DNA of 64,000 bases from Planctomycetia bacterium (GCA_016191115.1 JACPPG010000067.1:1-64000), one strand, 5' to 3'; shown: positions 26,055-34,195, counted from the stretch's first letter. Numbers and translations are program-made. Notes: a model not told the origin generated them from the sequence alone.

Positions 26055-26309
26055 CTATGCCTGATCCAGCATCAGGCGAACCTCCGGAATACCGCCTAGC
26101 AGCCGTTCCAGGAGTCCTCGCGGGACGCCCGACGTGTAGGCCACGTGGAACGTGCAATCGGACGTATTCTCGTCTTCACGCACCGGTTCACTGGTTTTAA
26201 AAACGAACGACTGGCTGAGCCGCTTAAGCAACCAGTCGACGTTCAGTCCGTCGACTCGCACTCGGCAGGCGCCACCGGCAGGGCGAACCCACACGCTCAC
26301 GGACTTCAT
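26055..26309 (-). CDS. small hypothetical protein
   Basis: 84 residues (MKSVSVWVRPAGGACRVRVD ... SDCTFHVAYTSGVPRGLLER). It has a GGGAG ribosome site. The pattern of alternating short strands with a middle helix (LNVDWLLKRLSQSFVF) suggests a small alpha/beta fold. I do not recognise the family. It lies downstream of the zinc-ribbon peptide gene at 26377 on the same strand. Confidence 0.5.
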   Translation of the reverse strand: MKSVSVWVRPAGGACRVRVDGLNVDWLLKRLSQSFVFKTSEPVREDENTSDCTFHVAYTSGVPRGLLERLLGGIPEVRLMLDQA

Positions 26310-26376
26310 TCCTTTACTCCCTGTGTTGTCGTGCGATCGTGCAACTGGTCCGCGCGCGTCAAATACGACGTGGCGA

Positions 26377-26523
26377 TCACAGCCGCGTGGACGTTGATTT
26401 GGCGATTTTCTGCGCGCACTGCGGGTGCACTCCCACCGCCGAATAAGACGGCTTTCCGCAAATCGGGCACACTTTCCTGGGCGGCGCCGAAATGATGGGG
26501 GGCTTGGGCTTCTTGTCGCTCAT
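26377..26523 (-). CDS. zinc-ribbon small protein, copy 1
   Basis: 48 residues: MSDKKPKPPIISAPPRKVCP then ICGKPSYSAVGVHPQCAQKI and a short end. The CPICGKPSYSxxGxHPQC core is one zinc-binding site (two Cys, then His/Cys). It is a paralogue of the product of 27471-27671, which shares MS-KKPKP, CPxCGxxSYS and GxHPQCA. The gene is easily missed because a longer shadow frame covers it. Role unknown; a zinc-dependent adaptor for a partner protein is a guess. Confidence 0.65.
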   Translation of the reverse strand: MSDKKPKPPIISAPPRKVCPICGKPSYSAVGVHPQCAQKIAKSTSTRL

Positions 26524-27017
26524 ATTTGTTCCTAAGGCAAAGGCGGCCGCTTGGGCATCCGCTCATCAGAAGCCAAGCGCCGGAGTTGGCCGGCGCGCGA
26601 CACTCCAGGATTCCGCGGTGCGGAAGCCGGGCGCGCTTATTCGTCAGAACCGAAACGGCGCGATGCTCCTTGACGTCGCGCACGATCCGGCAATACGAGC
26701 CACTTCACCGAAAGCAGGTGGGCCGATTCGGCTCGGATCTATGGAGGAAGGCTCGTGAAGAGTGGCTGCACCAAGTCAGCCTTCATAGATGGGAGATACA
26801 ACAATTGTCCCATATATAGCGCCTGTTGGCAAGGGACGAAGCCGCTAAAACACGCCTCCCGCGCGTAATTCATGCCCGGTCGATCCGCCTTTGAGCGTAA
26901 GGATCGCTCGATTGGGTATGGAATCGCGCCAATCGGCAATGAGCACTTCTCCCCATGGCGTGCATGCACGCCTCGTCTGTCGTGGCCGACACGCACGAAT
27001 GCAGACGCTCATGCCTT
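26524..27017. other. gap between the two small-gene modules
   Basis: About 490 bases. No protein-like frame is supported. A short dyad occurs around 26785-26810 (GGGAGATACAACAATTGTCCC). It probably holds the promoter of the downstream run that begins with the zinc-ribbon gene. Confidence 0.35.
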
Positions 27018-27299
27018 TCACGCCGTGTCGGGCGCGGGCACCGCTAAAGGTCCCACGCCTTGGAACTGCATGTTCGTTCCGGTGGACATCGCGGGTTGAG
27101 CCTTTGAGCACTGCATTGTGCCCGTGCGGCCATCCGCAAGATCGAGGCGAATATCGCCGTCGATCGCTTGCGACACGGTTGGCGATAGGAAGCCCGCCCG
27201 CCACGACGGCGGTCGTCCCTTGGGTGCTTCTTCCACCCAAACGTTTCCCTCGAAGATCAACGTATCGCCGCGGCTGATACGTCCACGGAATACAGCCAT
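27018..27299 (-). CDS. GT-M-FQG small protein, copy B
   Basis: 93-residue paralogue of the protein at 25036-25329. Shared positions include the FEG strand near residue 16, AGFL-P, DIRLDLADGRTGTMQC and GTNMQFQGVGPL. The start at 27299 has GGGAG eight bases upstream. As in the first module it lies downstream of a zinc-ribbon peptide gene, here 171 bases away. No known family. Confidence 0.65.
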   Translation of the reverse strand: MAVFRGRISRGDTLIFEGNVWVEEAPKGRPPSWRAGFLSPTVSQAIDGDIRLDLADGRTGTMQCSKAQPAMSTGTNMQFQGVGPLAVPAPDTA

Positions 27300-27470
27300 T
27301 GTCCAGCTCCCGGACGGCACAGCCGCCCATTGGTTTATCGCTTGATGTGCGCTTCCATGAAGATTCCGTCGACAAGGCGGCGGCCGCCTGCGAATCCTCT
27401 CACGACCTGCACCGCGATCCCTTTTTGATGACCAAACTGTGTCCCAACAGAGCCGCGAGATGCCCGGCGA

Positions 27471-27671
27471 TCACCGCCACGCGTTCGCCCATCGTCGAAG
27501 CGGCAGCGGCTTTTTTTCACCAACCTGATAGCTCGCCTTCAATGCCGCGCTGGCCCGGGCCGAGGCACATTGGGGGTGCGTGCCTGCAAGCGAATAGGAC
27601 ACCTCTCCGCACACGGGGCATTGTCTACGGATCGGCAGGGCCACGATCGGCTTTGGCTTTTTCTCGCTCAT
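27471..27671 (-). CDS. zinc-ribbon small protein, copy 2
   Basis: 66 residues starting MSEKKPKPIVALPIRRQCPV, with CPVCGEVSYSLAGTHPQCAS as the zinc site and a basic C-terminus (GEKKPLPLRRWANAWR). An in-frame GTG nine bases earlier is an alternative start with a better AGGAC spacing; the ATG was chosen because it aligns with copy 1. The C-terminal extension is longer than in copy 1. Confidence 0.6.
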   Translation of the reverse strand: MSEKKPKPIVALPIRRQCPVCGEVSYSLAGTHPQCASARASAALKASYQVGEKKPLPLRRWANAWR

Positions 27672-27892
27672 GGTCGCCACTTGTCCTGCGTTCGAGCCCC
27701 CGATCGCGCCGCACGTGCGCGCAACGAACCGGTTGACGGTTCATTCGACACCGGCCCCCCGCGACGACGGGGATCCCATCCCATCGATTTCAGCCAGGAT
27801 GGCCAGCGACTGTCGGCCCATCCCGCCAACGCTGAGTTCGCTCAGACTTCCTTGGTCGACGAGCCGTTTGACAGCACGCCATCCAGACTCAG

Positions 27893-29218
27893 CTATGGAG
27901 CGCCTAACGTATAAGGAGGCCGCTCGGGAGCCAGCCTCGATAAATGAGAGGTGACTCGATTGTCGTCTATGGGCGACCGGACCGCAAGCGGCGTACAAGA
28001 ATCGGCAGGGCCGTTCACAGATTCAAGCTTGCCGGCGGCGCACCGGCGGGAAAGTGGGACAGGCACCGAGACGCAGCGTTGGTATGAAAGGGCTTGCGCT
28101 GTTTGTGCTCGGAGCCAGTCCCATTTTCCCGCCTCGCCATTTTCGAACAACGTCATGCCGGCGCGCTTGCGCGGTTCTGGCTGGGGGCATTTGTGCAAGT
28201 ACTCAAGCAGCTCAGACAGTCGCGCCGTGGCCACGGCCAGGCACGTATCCGCACCGCCGTAGTAGAGCCGGATTGCGCCTGTTGCTTTGTCCAAGATCCA
28301 TCCACAAGGAAACACAACGCCGTTCACGTCTCCCTGACGCTCGTAGGGCATCTCTGGTGCGAAGATCCAGTCGTCGCTGCGGCGAAGCACGCGACGCGGA
28401 TCCTCCAAGTCGAGCAAGGCGAGTCCCAGGCGATACAGACAACCCCCCGCGGTGTGCCGCACGCCATGGTAGAGGATCAGCCAGCCTTCCGCTGTCTCGA
28501 GGGGAGGCGGGCTCAAGCCGATCCGATTCGCGTCCCACCATGCCCCGCGCCGCGCGTGCAAAAGGACGTGGTGGTCGCCCCAATGGGTCAAGTCCGGCGA
28601 GAACGAGAGCCAGATGTGCGCGCCCGAACTCCCCGCGGATACCGGCCGATGGATCATCGCGTAGCGGTTGCCGAAGCGGCGAGGAAAGACGGCCGCGTCC
28701 TTGTCCTCGGGCGGCATCACCGGGCCGAGCCGGGAGAAGGAGACAAAGTCCGTCGTTTGCGCCAGCGACACCATCGGTCCGCTGGGCGAATAGGCCGTGT
28801 AGGCAATGATCCACGCGCCGCGCTCCTCGATCCACGTCAAACGCGGGTCTTCCACGCCCCAAGCTTCCTCGGAATAGTTCGCTGGATCGGGTGGGAAGCT
28901 GGGGCTGGCGTCGATTTGCCAGTCCGACACGCCGTCTTTGCTTCGCGCTACGGTCAAGTGCGAGTGACCGCGGCGGTCCTCGACACGGACAAGCAGAACC
29001 GTCTCGTCGCCTACCTGGCACGCACCCGCGTTGAAGACGGTGTGGGCAGGGTAGGGCCAATCCTGCGTTGTAAGGATGGGGTTGCCCGCATGACGCTGGA
29101 AAAGTTCCGTGTACAGTTGAGGAGCGTGCAAGTGTTGGAGCATTCCGACTTCTCTGCGAAAAAGGTTCGTTGCCACTGGCCGATCAGGCGCTGGCCGACG
29201 CGGGTTTGCTTTTTTCAT
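27893..29218 (-). CDS. GH130-type beta-mannoside phosphorylase-like protein with a repeat-derived C-terminus
   Basis: 441 residues. The first about 330 form a five-blade beta-propeller of family GH130 (NAGACQVGDETVLLVRVEDR, GVEDPRLTWIEERGAWIIAY, DKDAAVFPRRFGNRYAMIHR, GDVNGVVFPCGWILDKATGA, YYGGADTCLAVATARLSELL), enzymes that phosphorolyse beta-mannosidic glycans. The last about 85 residues are not part of the family: DNA 28006-28143 there is a degraded copy of dispersed element A, read antisense (GKWDWLRAQTAQALSYQRC). It overlaps the upstream gene by 35 bases in a three-gene glycan operon. A later ATG at 29143 is an alternative start. Confidence 0.82.
   Translation of the reverse strand: MKKANPRRPAPDRPVATNLFRREVGMLQHLHAPQLYTELFQRHAGNPILTTQDWPYPAHTVFNAGACQVGDETVLLVRVEDRRGHSHLTVARSKDGVSDWQIDASPSFPPDPANYSEEAWGVEDPRLTWIEERGAWIIAYTAYSPSGPMVSLAQTTDFVSFSRLGPVMPPEDKDAAVFPRRFGNRYAMIHRPVSAGSSGAHIWLSFSPDLTHWGDHHVLLHARRGAWWDANRIGLSPPPLETAEGWLILYHGVRHTAGGCLYRLGLALLDLEDPRRVLRRSDDWIFAPEMPYERQGDVNGVVFPCGWILDKATGAIRLYYGGADTCLAVATARLSELLEYLHKCPQPEPRKRAGMTLFENGEAGKWDWLRAQTAQALSYQRCVSVPVPLSRRCAAGKLESVNGPADSCTPLAVRSPIDDNRVTSHLSRLAPERPPYTLGAP
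28006..28143 (+). repeat. degraded copy of element A inside the GH130 gene
   Basis: Matches the intact A copies at 52896 and 56842 for about 138 bases (from CAGGGCCGTTCACAGATTC through GTCCCATTTTCCCGCCTCGC). The right terminal repeat is eroded and no flanking duplication is visible, so it is an old insertion. Confidence 0.75.
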
Positions 29219-30287
29219 CAGGCGCGGCGGCTACTTCAAAGTTGCGCGCCTCGGTCCATAGGTACGCCAGAGTGGACTCCGCTCCCTGGTTGCGATTGAC
29301 GCCCGACGGCTGCAGGCCATCGCAGCAAGCGCCGCCCTGCACGTCCACCAGCGACTCTCCCAAGGTGTTTTCACGATGGAACCAACCGTATGCTCGATGG
29401 AAGGTGGTCAGCCACTTCCCATCGCCCAGCACGTCGAACGCGGCGAGCGCGGCGTCGGCCATGGTGGCGGCTTCCACGGGTTGTTGGTCGTACAAGGCCC
29501 TGTCACCGCCGTGTGAATACCAACCGTCGTTTCCGATCGGACAGAAGACGTTCGCGACGGTCGTGGCGCCATCGAGAAAATGAAATGACGTCTCCGCCAC
29601 TTCCAGAAATCCCTCGTTCGGCCAGCGCTGCGCGGCAGCAAACAACGCATGCGGCAAGACCGCGTTGGCGTACGTCATGCGCGACTCGAACCATTGCCAA
29701 TTCGGGCGCACAGAGCGATGGTAGCACTCCGCCAAGCGCCGCGCCGCGAACAAGGCGATGCCCTCGAGGGGGTCGATATCCTTCACGCCTGACGCCCACA
29801 GTTGTCCCCACGCCAGAATCACGTAGGCTTGCGCGCGCAGGCTCCGCAGATCGGCCAGCGTGGGCGTGACCGCGTCGATCAACTCGCGGGCCAGCATGCG
29901 GTAATCGTCGGGCAGCCGGCTGGCGAGCACTTCGGCCAGAGCACGAACCGCCTGCCCCTGGCAATCCCCGGCGCCTGTCGCATCGAGCCACTGCCGCTGA
30001 TAGTCGAGGAAGTTGTGGAATGCGCCGGCCGTGGAACGCGCGTGCTCCAAGAAGCTCAAGTACACCGCGACGCGGCTCAACATGCGGTCCTCTGGATGCT
30101 GGCACCACAGCCGCGTGCACAGGCGCAGCGCCCGCGCATTGTCGTCGGTCGTATAGCCGCTCCCGCGCCGCGGGACGCCGTAAATCGCGTGCTGGATCAG
30201 TCCGGTCGAGTCGGTCATGCGATCCAGATGATCCATCACGATCATGCCGTGCAAGTGATCCAACGAAATCCAGTCGCGATTGTGCAT
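29184..30287 (-). CDS. (alpha/alpha)-barrel glycan-processing protein
   Basis: 367-residue cytoplasmic protein rich in helices with Trp/Tyr/His (DHLDRMTDSTGLIQHAIYGV, GYTTDDNARALRLCTRLW, NFLDYQRQWLDATG, CPIGNDGWYSHGGDRALYDQ, QPVEAATMADAALAAFDVLG, ESTLAYLWTEAR). This is the pattern of alpha/alpha-toroid glycosidases and related sugar-binding proteins that I recall beside GT4 and GH130 genes. Its ATG overlaps the GT4 stop (TAATG), so it is translationally coupled. The exact reaction is unknown; a mannan or mannosyl-oligosaccharide role is inferred from GH130. Confidence 0.65.
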   Translation of the reverse strand: MHNRDWISLDHLHGMIVMDHLDRMTDSTGLIQHAIYGVPRRGSGYTTDDNARALRLCTRLWCQHPEDRMLSRVAVYLSFLEHARSTAGAFHNFLDYQRQWLDATGAGDCQGQAVRALAEVLASRLPDDYRMLARELIDAVTPTLADLRSLRAQAYVILAWGQLWASGVKDIDPLEGIALFAARRLAECYHRSVRPNWQWFESRMTYANAVLPHALFAAAQRWPNEGFLEVAETSFHFLDGATTVANVFCPIGNDGWYSHGGDRALYDQQPVEAATMADAALAAFDVLGDGKWLTTFHRAYGWFHRENTLGESLVDVQGGACCDGLQPSGVNRNQGAESTLAYLWTEARNFEVAAAPDEKSKPASASA

Positions 30288-31522
30288 TACGAGCCTTCCA
30301 CCAGGAATTCCTTGTGCTGGCCGTTAGCGCTGGGCGTCGCGATGCGTCGGCCCTGGGCCGGCGGCCGGCTGGCCTCGCTCGCCGAAACAATGTGATGGAA
30401 GAGCTCGAGATACTGCCGGCCGACGCTCGACCAGAACATCGGCTTCGCGTATTCGTACGCTTTGCGCCGCGTCTCAAGTCGAAATGCATCGTCGCTCAAA
30501 AACCGCAGCGTCGCATCGGCCATCGGATCGCTCTGGGCAAACGGCACCAGAAGCCCCCGCCCTTTCGCCAGCACTTCCTTGGCGTACAGGTAAGGAGTGC
30601 TCACCACCGCCCGGCCGGCTGCCAGAGCGTACGCCAGCGTGCCGCTGGCAATCTGGTCTTTGCCAGGGTACGGCGTGACGTACACGTCGCACGCTTGCAG
30701 GTGCACGAGCAGATCGGCGAGACTGAGATACTTATTCACGAAACGCACGTGGGCGGCGACTCCCAGCGCACGGGCCATTTCCACCAGACTTTCTCTGTAG
30801 GTTTCGCCTTCCTGCCGCCTGACCTGTGGGTGCGTGACGCCGACGATCAGATACACGACGTTCGGAAAGGCGGCCGCGATCCGCGGCATGGCCTGAATCA
30901 TGTACTCAAGCCCTTTGCCGCGATTGATCAGCCCGAAGGTGCATATGACGCGGCGCCCCTCGAGCCCGAGCCGTGCCTTACACGTATTGTCCGATCGGAA
31001 GGCGACATCCGGCACGCCGTGGGGGATCACGTGTACGCCGGGCCCCGCCACGTGGTACACCTTGGCCAAAAGCCGCGCGGCGACATCCGCCATGACCACG
31101 ATTCCCTCGCTATGGGCCGCGAGGCTGCGGATCAGTCGCCGCGGCAGCGGGGCCGGCCTGGTCAATAGCGTGTGAAAGGTGCAAACAATGGGCTTGCGGC
31201 ACGCTCGGACAAAACTCAACACGCGCCCGCCCCATTTACCGGGATAGAGGCCGAACTCGTGCTGCAAGCTGACGACGTCGCACGGACCGTCATTGGCCAC
31301 TTCGGCCGCGAGATGGTAGGCGTTTGGATCGCCGTTGTCGATGATGTGGACGACGCGGGGATCGTCGTAGCACAGGGTGCGGGTCTTTTGGATCGCCGCC
31401 AGCGACGAGACCGAATCATTCGCGGCGCGATCGACCGCGTCGGCCGAGTCCCTCGTGAACGTCGCCAACCCGCACTCTTCCGGCGGATAGGTGGATACAA
31501 ACAGCGGTCGCACGTTAAACAT
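30287..31522 (-). CDS. GT4-family glycosyltransferase
   Basis: 411 residues. The start at 31522 has AAAGGAGA upstream. GT-B fold features: an N-terminal domain with PEECGLATFTRD and SLQHEFGLYPGKWGGRVLSF, the linker TFHTLLTRPAP, and the C-terminal nucleotide-sugar domain with HVIPHGVP, TFGLINRGKGLEYMIQAMP, VTPYPGKDQIASGTLAYALA (the donor E/S-G loop region). Retaining GT4 enzymes often transfer mannose or glucose. It is the first gene of the GT4 / alpha-barrel / GH130 operon. Confidence 0.85.
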   Translation of the reverse strand: MFNVRPLFVSTYPPEECGLATFTRDSADAVDRAANDSVSSLAAIQKTRTLCYDDPRVVHIIDNGDPNAYHLAAEVANDGPCDVVSLQHEFGLYPGKWGGRVLSFVRACRKPIVCTFHTLLTRPAPLPRRLIRSLAAHSEGIVVMADVAARLLAKVYHVAGPGVHVIPHGVPDVAFRSDNTCKARLGLEGRRVICTFGLINRGKGLEYMIQAMPRIAAAFPNVVYLIVGVTHPQVRRQEGETYRESLVEMARALGVAAHVRFVNKYLSLADLLVHLQACDVYVTPYPGKDQIASGTLAYALAAGRAVVSTPYLYAKEVLAKGRGLLVPFAQSDPMADATLRFLSDDAFRLETRRKAYEYAKPMFWSSVGRQYLELFHHIVSASEASRPPAQGRRIATPSANGQHKEFLVEGS

Positions 31523-31699
31523 TCGTCTCCTTTCGACGCTCCCTTTTTCGAGCGCGGCGTGGCACTTCGTGGTCCGGCCCATTCCCGACGGCGCGGCATG
31601 CAAGACAGGACGGCGAGAGCGGAGACATACGAACGATGTCTTCCGCCCATGCCCCGGTCAATCCGTCATCAGCATCGCGAATGAGCGCACACAGCGTCA

Positions 31700-31927
31700 T
31701 CACGCATCGGGTGTCCGTGCGTCCTCGCGTGGTTTGCCGAGCCGTCCCTCGGCCTGGATTCGCTCCCACACCTCCAGGCGATGCACGGGAACGTTGGCAT
31801 CGACTTCAAATCCCAGCCTCACTTTGCCGCCGCCCACGGTGAGCACTGTGATCTTGAGCAGGCGCTGGAAGCTGTCGTCTCCTCCAATCACCACGGATTC
31901 CTGACTTTTCCTCGATAAGACCAGCAT
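31700..31927 (-). CDS. csrA: carbon storage regulator CsrA
   Basis: 75 residues. MLVLSRKSQESVVIGGDD is the classic CsrA start, followed by ITVLTVGGGKVRLGFEVDAN and VPVHRLEVWERIQAE; the RNA-binding Leu4/Arg6 edge and the VHR motif are intact. CsrA homodimers bind GGA-containing hairpins in mRNAs and control translation. The ATG has a strong GGAGG site. It lies 17 bases after the DUF2294 gene, so the two form an operon preceded by an RNA element with its own terminator (32410-32459). Confidence 0.93.
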   Translation of the reverse strand: MLVLSRKSQESVVIGGDDSFQRLLKITVLTVGGGKVRLGFEVDANVPVHRLEVWERIQAEGRLGKPREDARTPDA

Positions 31928-31944
31928 CGTTAAACCTCCATTTG

Positions 31945-32364
31945 TCACGATTTGCCGCCCGCTTCACTTTCATCCCAACCGTCGGCCGATACGCTATGAG
32001 CGAGTAGATAGACCTGCACCACTGTGCCCGTCGTGAACACGTGGGTCACGACGCCGGTGCTCATTTCCACCGCCACGGCGGCTTCGCGCACGTCCACGCC
32101 GGTGATCCGCTTGATCTCCCCCCGTAGCGGCACGGAGGAGTTGTGGAACAGTTGACGGTGGAATTCCTGCACCTGCGCAGCGCCTGTGGGCGTTTGAGCC
32201 AAGGCCTGTTCGGCCGGCGTCAGAGCGCCGTGCAAGGTAATCACTAGCGTGCTATCGCTCAGGACCGCCGTGACCGACTTGGGCACGTGGCCCGTCCGCC
32301 GCCGTTCGAAGTCACCGGCTGCCTGGGCGATCTGCTTGATCATGGCTGCGTTGGTCGTTTTCAT
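31945..32364 (-). CDS. DUF2294 protein, copy 1
   Basis: 139 residues. The family pattern is visible: RRRTGHVPKSVTAVLSDSTL, VITLHGALTPAEQALAQT, then the helix with FHRQLFHN and the closing sheet (GVVTHVFTTGTVVQVYLL). A second copy is at 33713. DUF2294 proteins are small cytoplasmic proteins of unknown function. The ATG at 32364 sits about 45 bases after an RNA element terminator, so expression may depend on readthrough of it. Confidence 0.8.
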   Translation of the reverse strand: MKTTNAAMIKQIAQAAGDFERRRTGHVPKSVTAVLSDSTLVITLHGALTPAEQALAQTPTGAAQVQEFHRQLFHNSSVPLRGEIKRITGVDVREAAVAVEMSTGVVTHVFTTGTVVQVYLLAHSVSADGWDESEAGGKS

Positions 32365-32409
32365 CGTGCACGTCCCGCGTGGTTTCGGCCACGCCATGCC
32401 GTCGAGCGC

Positions 32410-32515
32410 AAAAAAAAGCCGCCGCGGTCGAATGCTCGCGTGCACGCGACCACGTCGGCTTACTCGTCAACGAGCCACCCGCGATTGCGGGTTGCTCTTC
32501 ATTTAGTCATCCGAC
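32410..32515 (-). ncRNA. structured RNA element C, copy 1
   Basis: On the minus strand: a TATACT -10 box (32527-32522) with a TTG-type -35 16 bases further up, then a conserved GTCGTCGGATGACTA, a hairpin GAGC-AA-CCCGC/GCGGG-TG-GCTC, TGACGAGTAAGCC, and a terminator stem GCCGACGTGGTCG/CGACCGCGGCGGC followed by eight T. It lies about 45 bases upstream of the DUF2294-csrA operon. It could be a free sRNA or a 5' leader attenuator. See the two other copies. Confidence 0.65.
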
Positions 32516-32955
32516 GACCGAAGTATAGGGCTCCGTGCGAACATAGCAAGTAGATTCCTTTTTCCGCGCGGCTGCACAGGGGGGGGTCTGCCCTATTCGG
32601 GTTATGTGTGTTTGGCGCGCCGTTGCCTGCCGCTTGGGCCAATTGCGTGATGATTCCTTAACGCACTGACGGTATTTGTCGAATGGACCGCCGATAGAGA
32701 CAGATCGCTCACACTCGTCGATTTATTCCGAACCGTCACGCTCATGGCGACCAGCTCAAAGACGCGTTCGGAGTGTCGGGATGGCGCTGCGGATGACCCC
32801 GAGGCGATGATGTCGCCTAATCCTGGTTGCCGCATCAAAGGTGCGGGGTCATCCACAGCAGTGCTCCGTTTCCCTGATCTGCGTTGTGAGTGCGATCGCC
32901 AAGGCGGGGCCTTGATGCATTAGGATCGACCGAAGAATACCTTCCTGATTCTCTG

Positions 32956-32992
32956 CCCCCTCACCCTGCCCTCTCCCGCAAGGGGCGAGGGT
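32956..32992. repeat. CCCTCACCC-type repeat
   Basis: CCCCCTCACCCTGCCCTCTC ... AAGGGGCGAGGG is a short palindromic repeat related to those at 3151 and 45341. The remainder of 32528-33043 shows no gene. Confidence 0.5.
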
Positions 32993-33043
32993 ATTGGAGG
33001 AGAAGTTATTTTTCGGGCGATCCTTAGTTCCTTGAGTCACTGA

Positions 33044-33226
33044 TCACGAGATCGCCCATGCCGGCGCATCGCTGGCCGGAAATGACTCCTCGGACGCTTC
33101 GTCGACCGGATCCAAGACCGTGTCTTCCTCGATGCACGCGCCACGTACGTCGTGCGTCAGAAGTCGTTGCACGGGCACCGCTTTCCCGACCTCCTGGGGC
33201 GAGTTTCGTTCGACTTGGTCATTCAT
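33044..33226 (-). CDS. small acidic protein
   Basis: 60 residues, MNDQVERNSPQEVGKAVPVQ ... LDPVDEASEESFPASDAPAW. The C-terminal DEASEESFPASDAPAW motif is widely shared by small bacterial proteins of unknown function. The ATG at 33226 has GAGG upstream. It lies about 100 bases downstream of the terminator of RNA element C copy 2 on the same strand, matching the DUF2294 gene's relation to copy 1. Confidence 0.6.
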   Translation of the reverse strand: MNDQVERNSPQEVGKAVPVQRLLTHDVRGACIEEDTVLDPVDEASEESFPASDAPAWAIS

Positions 33227-33330
33227 GTTCGCGATCCTCAATTCTCGTGGCGTGAATCCCGGAGTCGATACGGGCGGCCCGCCACCACCACTTCGGCGAC
33301 AGGAAGCGCACCAACTTCGGGCGCTGCAAC

Positions 33331-33441
33331 AAAAAAGCCGGCGTGGTCGACGGCCCACAGGGGCATGCGACCACGTCGGCTTACTCGTCACCGAGCCTCC
33401 CGCGATTGCCGGGCTGCTCGTCATGTAGTCATCCGACGACC
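33331..33441 (-). ncRNA. structured RNA element C, copy 2
   Basis: The clearest copy. Minus strand: TTGAGT (33476-33471), 17 bases, TATACT (33453-33448), then an RNA of about 110 bases: GTCGTCGGATGACTA, the hairpin GAGC-AG-CCCG/CGGG-AG-GCTC, GTGACGAGTAAGCC, and a 13-bp terminator stem GCCGACGTGGTCG/CGACCACGCCGGC followed by six T. The CGTCGG near the 5' end can pair with CCGACG of the terminator arm, so two alternative folds are possible. Confidence 0.72.
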
Positions 33442-33447
33442 CAATCA

Positions 33448-33476
33448 AGTATAGGGCTCGGCGCCGAGAAACTCAA
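33448..33476 (-). promoter_or_regulatory. sigma70-like promoter of RNA element C copy 2
   Basis: TTGAGT, 17-base spacer, TATACT on the minus strand, about seven bases before the conserved 5' end of the RNA. Copies 1 and 3 keep TATACT and a TTG-type -35 with 16 bases. Confidence 0.65.
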
Positions 33477-33712
33477 GTGGCACGTTCTCACGCGCGCGGA
33501 TATCATGGGGGGGTGTTGCCCCAATCGGGTTACCTTGTGAACCGTGCATTCGCACCCCTTTCCGCAAGAACCCGAGCTCGAAAACCCCGCTAACTACGAT
33601 CAAGTGGAAGAGGAACTCGGCGCAACATGGCGATCAATGTGCCAGTGACGACGTGCAGTTTGTCACCCTTCAGCGCGCTGACGGGAGGGCAGGGACTGGA
33701 TCGAGGTCGATA

Positions 33713-34090
33713 ATGAAGACCCAAGGCGAAATCGAGGCCGCCATCTGCGCGGGGGTGACGCAGTTTGAACAGCAATACATGGGCCGCGGGCCGAAGGATA
33801 TCCACACCCACTTGATCGGCGATCTTCTGGTGGTTCGCCTTCAGGGGGTTTTGACGGAAGCCGAACAGCAACTGGTCCGATCATTGCCCGCCGAGAAGGG
33901 AAGGGATCTGCTGAAGCAGGTCCGGACGCAGCTCATCGAGACGGCGCGGCCGGTTATGGTGGCGATGGTCGAGGCCGTGACAGGCGTCACGGTATTGAGC
34001 CTGCACCACGACATCAGCACTCAAACCGGCGAGGAGGTCGTTCTCTTCACCCTGACTAAAACACCCGATTTCCGCGCGGTGCGGCGCTGA
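33713..34090 (+). CDS. DUF2294 protein, copy 2
   Basis: 125 residues, the family form MGRGPKDIHTHLIGDLLVVR, LQGVLTEAEQQLVRSLPA, VMVAMVEAVTGVTVLSLHHD, TGEEVVLFTLTKTP. It is a diverged paralogue of the protein at 31945-32364, on the opposite strand. GAGG lies eight bases before the ATG. Between the two copies lie RNA elements C1 and C2 and the small acidic protein gene. Confidence 0.82.
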   Translation: MKTQGEIEAAICAGVTQFEQQYMGRGPKDIHTHLIGDLLVVRLQGVLTEAEQQLVRSLPAEKGRDLLKQVRTQLIETARPVMVAMVEAVTGVTVLSLHHDISTQTGEEVVLFTLTKTPDFRAVRR

Positions 34091-34195
34091 AAGCGGCAGC
34101 TCTCATAGCGCCAAACGTCGACGCCTTCTATATCGCACAAGCCCCACCGCCAGCAGCGCTGCGCCGAGGCCGGCGCCCGCCAGGCCTCGCTGTGG

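Noticed and set aside
32849..33040. 63-codon minus-strand frame with PCGRGQGEG
   Set aside because: That peptide comes from the CCCTCACCC-type repeat; no ribosome site or family.
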